Made by a program: the position numbers and the translations under genes. From the NCBI GenBank assembly GCA_945901825.1, contig CAMDMC010000007.1:1-64000 (forward strand): 64,000 nt of DNA. Reading direction: 5' to 3'. Numbering within the stretch: position 1 is the stretch's first letter; every line of letters begins with the position of its first letter. The stretch is from Bordetella parapertussis (GTDB lineage Bacteria > Pseudomonadota > Gammaproteobacteria > Burkholderiales > Burkholderiaceae_A). Under the pieces are notes generated by a model that saw nothing but the letters and a program-made list of their open reading frames with translations, made no database searches and was not told the DNA's origin. This document shows, piece after piece, positions 59,802 through 64,000 of this stretch.

Positions 59802-60644
59802 ATGTTCAACTGGCTAAAAACAAGCATGCTTATGGCAGCGATTGTGGCCTTGTTTGCGCTTATTGGAAGCCTTCTGGGTGGTCAATCGGGCATGCTAATG
59901 GCCCTAACTTTTGCGTTGGTGATGAACCTGGGTGCGTATTGGTTTTCCGACAAACTTGTGCTTCGAATGTACAACGCTCGCGAGGTGGATGCCTCGACAG
60001 CACCCGAGCTCTACACCATGGTTGAAAACCTCGCTCAGTACGCAAACCTACCCATGCCGAAGGTTTACATTATTGAGGAAGACTCACCCAATGCCTTTGC
60101 CACTGGCCGTAACCCCGAAAATGCCGCGGTCGCAGCAACAACCGGCCTCTTACGCTTGTTGACCGCGCGCGAAACGCGGGGCGTTATGGCGCACGAGCTT
60201 GCGCACGTTATGCATCGGGACATTCTGATATCAACCATATCGGCCACCATGGCGGGCGCCATCTCAGCCCTTGCTAATTTCGCCTTGTTTTTTGGGGGTC
60301 GTGACGGCGAAGGCCGAGCTGTGAACCCTGTGGTGGGTATTCTTATTATGATTCTCGCGCCAATTGCCGCAAGCCTCATTCAAATGGCCATTTCGAGGGC
60401 ACGCGAGTTTGAGGCTGATCGAGCGGGAGCGGAGATGTCGCAAGACCCCGAGGCGCTTGCCAGCGCTTTGCAAAAAATTGATCACTATGCCCAGGGCATG
60501 GCTTTTCCTGCGGCCGAGCGGCATCCCGAGACTGCCCAAATGATGATCATGAACCCGCTATCAGGGCGTGGCATTGCTGGGTTGTTTTCAACCCATCCTT
60601 CCACGCAGGAGCGGGTTATGCGACTTCGACAAATGGTGTCATGA
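59802..60644 (+). CDS. htpX: Membrane zinc metalloprotease HtpX
   Basis: 280 residues. Two N-terminal membrane helices, HExxH zinc site in [17 protein letters not shown], two further helices, and the third ligand Glu in [15 protein letters not shown]. Degrades damaged membrane proteins. Gap of 76 bases from fmt holds a terminator-like hairpin. rsmB overlaps at ATGA. Confidence 0.95.
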   Translation: MFNWLKTSMLMAAIVALFALIGSLLGGQSGMLMALTFALVMNLGAYWFSDKLVLRMYNAREVDASTAPELYTMVENLAQYANLPMPKVYIIEEDSPNAFATGRNPENAAVAATTGLLRLLTARETRGVMAHELAHVMHRDILISTISATMAGAISALANFALFFGGRDGEGRAVNPVVGILIMILAPIAASLIQMAISRAREFEADRAGAEMSQDPEALASALQKIDHYAQGMAFPAAERHPETAQMMIMNPLSGRGIAGLFSTHPSTQERVMRLRQMVS

Positions 60645-61948
60645 CCAAAACTCCCGAGCGTCAGAGCCCTTTGTGGCAGTTGATGCTCTGGGCCGCAGAC
60701 GGTCTTAAAAGTCGTCTCTCAAGCCATACAAGATCTGGGTACAGCCAAGAATCGTTCTCGGCCCTGCATGTCCCGCAGCATGCACGTTCTGCCGTGCTCG
60801 ACCTGCAGGCCCATGGGATACGAGCGCTTGGTCTAACGCAGGCGCATTTAACCCGTTTTTCTCGGGGCCCCACCTCAGAGGCCTTGCGCTTTCTTCTTGC
60901 AGTAAGTCTGGGTGCTCTGCGGCGGTCTTACCGCCCGGATTATGTGGTGGTTGATCAGACGGTTGAGGCCTGTGAGCGACTTTCCAATCGCTCAAAGGGC
61001 TTTGTCAATGCCTTCCTACGGTCAGTGATTGGACGGCAAACAGGCATTGAAGGGACGCAGGAGGTTCTCTGCAACGCACCCTTGTGGTGGCGAGAACGCC
61101 TGGCTCGAGCTGGCCTGATGGATGTCTATGCCCAGACTTGTCTTTTGCCTCCCGTCTTTTGTCTTCGCTACCTGGGCTCGGATGACCATCGAGACGTTTG
61201 GCAGAGGCAGCTCAATGCACAAGGCCTTCGTACCCATTGGCAGGGTCTTAATACCGTCTGGCTTGCTCCCGCCTGCCCTGTTCAAAACATTCCTGGCTAC
61301 GCCGAAGGACTCTTTCGTGTTCAAGACGCCTCAGCCCAGCGTCTCAGTGAACTGATTGGCACTGAGACTGCACAATCCCTGGATGCACTTGATGCCTGCG
61401 CCGCTCCAGGAGGCAAAACGTTTCTCTTGGCCGAACATCCCTTTCGACGTCTTTGGGCCATGGATCGGTCTGAGCAGCGGCTTGATCGACTTCTGACCGA
61501 GGCGCAAAGGCTTGGGCCAAGGCTTAAGGTCACGCCCACCGTGGTTGCCCATGACATTGCACAGCATCCCTGGCCCAGTGACGCTCCGCAGCAGTTTGAT
61601 CTGATTGTTCTCGATGCACCCTGCTCGGGCTCGGGCGTTGTTCGCCGTCATCCTGAGATTCCCTGGCGTCAGACCCCTCGTTTGCTTGCAGACCTCGTTC
61701 AGACGCAAGCCAATCTTTTGTCGAGCCTCTGGGGCCGACTTCGTCCTGGTGGTAAGCTCATTTACATTACCTGCTCGGTATTTCCAGAAGAAGGCGACGA
61801 GCAGATCAAACATTTTATGTTGGCACAGAAGGACTGCAATCGGCTTCCAGCACCAGGGCTCATTCTGCCTAGCCACCGAGAGTACGAGAGCGTGCCAACC
61901 GGAGAAGACGGGTTTTTTTATGCTCGATTGGCAAAAATGCTGCCTTAA
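60641..61948 (+). CDS. rsmB: 16S rRNA m5C967 methyltransferase RsmB
   Basis: 435 residues. N-terminal NusB-like helical domain, C-terminal SAM methyltransferase with [36 protein letters not shown] with catalytic Cys, and [17 protein letters not shown] with the second Cys. Standard order with htpX and DUF4390. Confidence 0.94.
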   Translation: MTKTPERQSPLWQLMLWAADGLKSRLSSHTRSGYSQESFSALHVPQHARSAVLDLQAHGIRALGLTQAHLTRFSRGPTSEALRFLLAVSLGALRRSYRPDYVVVDQTVEACERLSNRSKGFVNAFLRSVIGRQTGIEGTQEVLCNAPLWWRERLARAGLMDVYAQTCLLPPVFCLRYLGSDDHRDVWQRQLNAQGLRTHWQGLNTVWLAPACPVQNIPGYAEGLFRVQDASAQRLSELIGTETAQSLDALDACAAPGGKTFLLAEHPFRRLWAMDRSEQRLDRLLTEAQRLGPRLKVTPTVVAHDIAQHPWPSDAPQQFDLIVLDAPCSGSGVVRRHPEIPWRQTPRLLADLVQTQANLLSSLWGRLRPGGKLIYITCSVFPEEGDEQIKHFMLAQKDCNRLPAPGLILPSHREYESVPTGEDGFFYARLAKMLP

Positions 61949-61988
61949 AGAGCCCTGGGTTCTACAAAATTGGAGGGCCTTTGAGTAT

Positions 61989-62585
61989 TTGTTTTTGCGC
62001 TGCACGGCCCACCTGTTGGTTGCCTCATGCCTTGGTGCATCGCTTGCGTCATGGCCCACCGAAACCCGGGCAACAGAGCCAGCACCAGCCTCCCTAAAGG
62101 TTACAGAACCACGTCTTCAGAGAGATCTTGCTGGCCAGTGGATTTTAAAGGGCGGGGTCAGTGTCTCTTTGAGTCCCGCACTTATTGCTGCCATTGAGCG
62201 TGGCGTTTCGCTGGAGTTTGAGTCTATTTTTCGTGCCAGACAAACCCGCTGGGGGTTTGTAAAAAAACTTGTTTACGAGGAAAAAAGGGTTGCAAGGCTT
62301 CAGTTTCAGCCACTTACGCGACTGTTTTATGTCTTCAAAGGCGATTCGCCGGTTGAGGCGTTTGACGACCTCACAAAAGCCCTAAGAGCATGCCTGGTGG
62401 TGAGGGACTGGCGGGTGGCCTCTTCAGAGCAGGTTTTTGAAGGCCTTGAGCTAAGCCTAAGACTTCGGCTTGACGAAAACGCTCTGCCAAAGCCCCTGCT
62501 TATTGGTGCGCTGACCACGGCCGACTATCAACTGACAACCGGATGGCTGCGGGTTGATTATCGTCAAGAGGCTTTGTCGCCATGA
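61989..62585 (+). CDS. DUF4390 exported protein
   Basis: About 198 residues from TTG 61989. GGAGGG (61972-61977) precedes this codon and the product opens with a clean signal peptide (AHLLVASCLGASLASWP, then TRA). An ATG at 61920, inside rsmB, would place 23 extra residues before it. The mature part fits DUF4390: SVSLSPALIAAIERGVSLEF and LRLRLDENALPKPLLIGALT. Function unknown; the conserved pairing with ntrY suggests envelope signalling or simple operon conservation. Confidence 0.82.
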   Translation: MFLRCTAHLLVASCLGASLASWPTETRATEPAPASLKVTEPRLQRDLAGQWILKGGVSVSLSPALIAAIERGVSLEFESIFRARQTRWGFVKKLVYEEKRVARLQFQPLTRLFYVFKGDSPVEAFDDLTKALRACLVVRDWRVASSEQVFEGLELSLRLRLDENALPKPLLIGALTTADYQLTTGWLRVDYRQEALSP

Positions 62586-64000
62586 GTCTTACCTTACGAC
62601 TCTCTCTTTTACTTGCTGTTTTAATGGGCGGCGCGTTGCTCGCGCTTTTGTCGCAGGCCTCAGAGAGCGAATCTCGGCTCGATGGCTTTTTCTCATGGCT
62701 ATTGACCGCCAATATTTTTGTGGTGGGTGCAATGGCCCTACTTGCTGTTCTCGTTATTGTGAGGGCTGTAAGAAGGGTTCGTAACAAGGTGTTCGGATCA
62801 AGGCTAATGATTCGCCTTGCTCTTGCCTTCGCGGTGATGGGTATTGTTCCCGTGGCGCTCGTTTCTCTGGCCTCGGTGCAGTTTCTGGCCCGCTCCATTG
62901 ACTCTTGGTTTTCGGAAAGCGTGGAGTCCGCACTTGATTCAGGGCGTGCCTTAGGCCGCGCCACCGTCGAGGCCCTTCAGGCCGAGACCATTCTTCAGGC
63001 TCGACGCCTGGCCGTTACCCTGGAGTCGGTTCCCGATGAAGAGCTCTCGGCTGTAGTCTCCGCGGCCACCTCAGGCCGCGAGGGTTTAGAGGTTTTGGTT
63101 CTTAATCTTAAAGGGCAGGTGCTTGCCGTTCAGAGCAGCTCGTTGTTCCAGCTCCTGCCCGACGTACCTGATGCGGAGCTTATCGAGAAGGCTCGCGCCG
63201 CACGGCAGTTGGTCATGATCGAGCCTATCGCAGGAGCGCCTCCATGGGCCTTGCAGATTCGTGCCCTGGTCTTGTCGATTCGACCCGAACCGGGTCTTAG
63301 CCAGGTGCGAATGGTTCAGTGGAAAGAGCCGATTCCTCGAGTGTTGGCAGAGAGCATCTATTCGTTGAACGAGGGCTTCACCGATTACCAGCAGCTGGAC
63401 TTGGGCAAGGAAGGTATTCGAAAAATTTACGGTGTGACCCTAAGCCTTGCTCTTTTATTGGCCGTTTTTTCAGCCGTGCTTATGGCCGTGCTTTTAAGTG
63501 GCTGGCTCTCTGGCCCCCTGCGAGCCCTTGAGAAGGCAACCAAGGCGGTGGGCTCGGGCGACTATCGCCCTATTCGTGAGGACACAACCGATCACGAACT
63601 CAATGACCTAGTCCGCTCGTTTAACGAGATGACACGTCAACTGCTTGAGGCACAGAGTCTTGCCCGAGAGAACCAGCAAAAGACCGAGGCCGCTCGGGAG
63701 TTTTTGTCACAGGTGCTCTCGCACATATCGGCGGGCGTCTTGGTCTTTGATGCCCATTGGCGACTGCTGCAGTTCAATCAGGCTGCCCAGCGGCTTTTGG
63801 GTAAGGAGCTTGGCCCCAGCCTGTTTGACTCAACCTTCTATGAGCTCTGGCCCAACGAGCAGATCCAATCCCTTATGCAGGCCCTTGACCTGGCTTTGGA
63901 GTCGCAGGAGCAGCTTGAATTTTCCCAGGCGGGTGGGCTCGCCACCTTCGTGGTGAGTGGCACCCGTCTTCCTGAGCATCCGAGCCAGGAGGCCGGGCCA
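62582..64000 (+). CDS. ntrY: NtrY-type sensor histidine kinase (runs off the right edge)
   Basis: 473 codons are inside the window with no stop. Several N-terminal membrane helices (LLAVLMGGALLALLS, IFVVGAMALLAVLVIV, LALAFAVMGIVPVALVSL), a periplasmic sensor region, a further helix at about residues 288-308, a HAMP domain (GWLSGPLRALEKATKAVGSG) and the start of a PAS domain (SHISAGVLVFDAHWRLLQFN). The kinase core lies beyond the window. ATG 62582 overlaps the DUF4390 stop. Order def-fmt-htpX-rsmB-DUF4390-ntrY is typical of Burkholderiales. Confidence 0.9.
   Translation, partial: MSLTLRLSLLLAVLMGGALLALLSQASESESRLDGFFSWLLTANIFVVGAMALLAVLVIVRAVRRVRNKVFGSRLMIRLALAFAVMGIVPVALVSLASVQFLARSIDSWFSESVESALDSGRALGRATVEALQAETILQARRLAVTLESVPDEELSAVVSAATSGREGLEVLVLNLKGQVLAVQSSSLFQLLPDVPDAELIEKARAARQLVMIEPIAGAPPWALQIRALVLSIRPEPGLSQVRMVQWKEPIPRVLAESIYSLNEGFTDYQQLDLGKEGIRKIYGVTLSLALLLAVFSAVLMAVLLSGWLSGPLRALEKATKAVGSGDYRPIREDTTDHELNDLVRSFNEMTRQLLEAQSLARENQQKTEAAREFLSQVLSHISAGVLVFDAHWRLLQFNQAAQRLLGKELGPSLFDSTFYELWPNEQIQSLMQALDLALESQEQLEFSQAGGLATFVVSGTRLPEHPSQEAGP

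Overview
The window looks like a chromosomal segment from a betaproteobacterium of the order Burkholderiales, with a compact and probably rather small genome. The evidence is gene order: tRNA-Tyr/Gly/Thr-tuf; lipA-lipB-ybeD-dat-dacA; argS-SPOR-dsbA; cytochrome c5-coq7; mnmG-rsmG-parA-parB-atpI; rpmH-dnaA-dnaN-gyrB without recF; def-fmt-htpX-rsmB-DUF4390-ntrY. A PhaM-type granule protein and a type III pantothenate kinase fit the same group. Genes are tightly packed, many start/stop codons overlap, and no gene-free stretch exceeds about 200 bases. I see no insertion sequence, prophage, CRISPR array or rRNA.

Layout. 1-655: start of tuf and three tRNAs (minus strand) behind a near-consensus promoter. 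692-2311: a TonB-like DUF3108 protein and PhaM. 2335-13220: a B12-binding MerR regulator of the CarH/LitR photoreceptor type, divergent from an apparent eleven-gene operon (periplasmic glutathione peroxidase, FolE2, FAD oxidoreductase, DUF1365, CFA-type methyltransferase, chalcone isomerase-like protein, GPH/MFS transporter, DUF3833 lipoprotein, SDR, NTF2-like protein, diiron ferritin-like protein). This resembles the light/singlet-oxygen membrane-lipid response clusters of other bacteria and is the most interesting accessory system here. 13217-20512: coaX, VanZ-like protein, 2Fe-2S protein, hydrolase, a PBP5-family protein that has lost all three catalytic motifs, D-amino acid transaminase, then the lipoate genes. 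20584-31041: envelope thiol enzymes, BON lipoprotein, yraN/rsmI, dsbA, SPOR protein, argS, tRNA-Arg, cytochrome c, coq7, priA, hemE.

31104-38248: complete F1Fo ATP synthase operon (atpIBEFHAGDC) with a TTGACA/TAAACT promoter that forces atpI to start at an internal TTG. 38375-42838: parB, parA, rsmG, mnmG and two parS sites. 42930-48333: pdxA, a single-domain asparaginase, and mnmE-yidC-yidD-rnpA-rpmH. 48334-53653: the replication origin region with DnaA boxes on both sides of dnaA, then dnaN and gyrB. Genes read away from this point on both sides, as expected of oriC; dnaN is visibly AT-richer than the rest. 53686-64000: nucleotidase, topB, dprA, def, fmt, htpX, rsmB, DUF4390 and the first 473 codons of an NtrY-type sensor kinase that runs off the window.

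Function calls rest on motifs and gene order read by eye; no database search was run.
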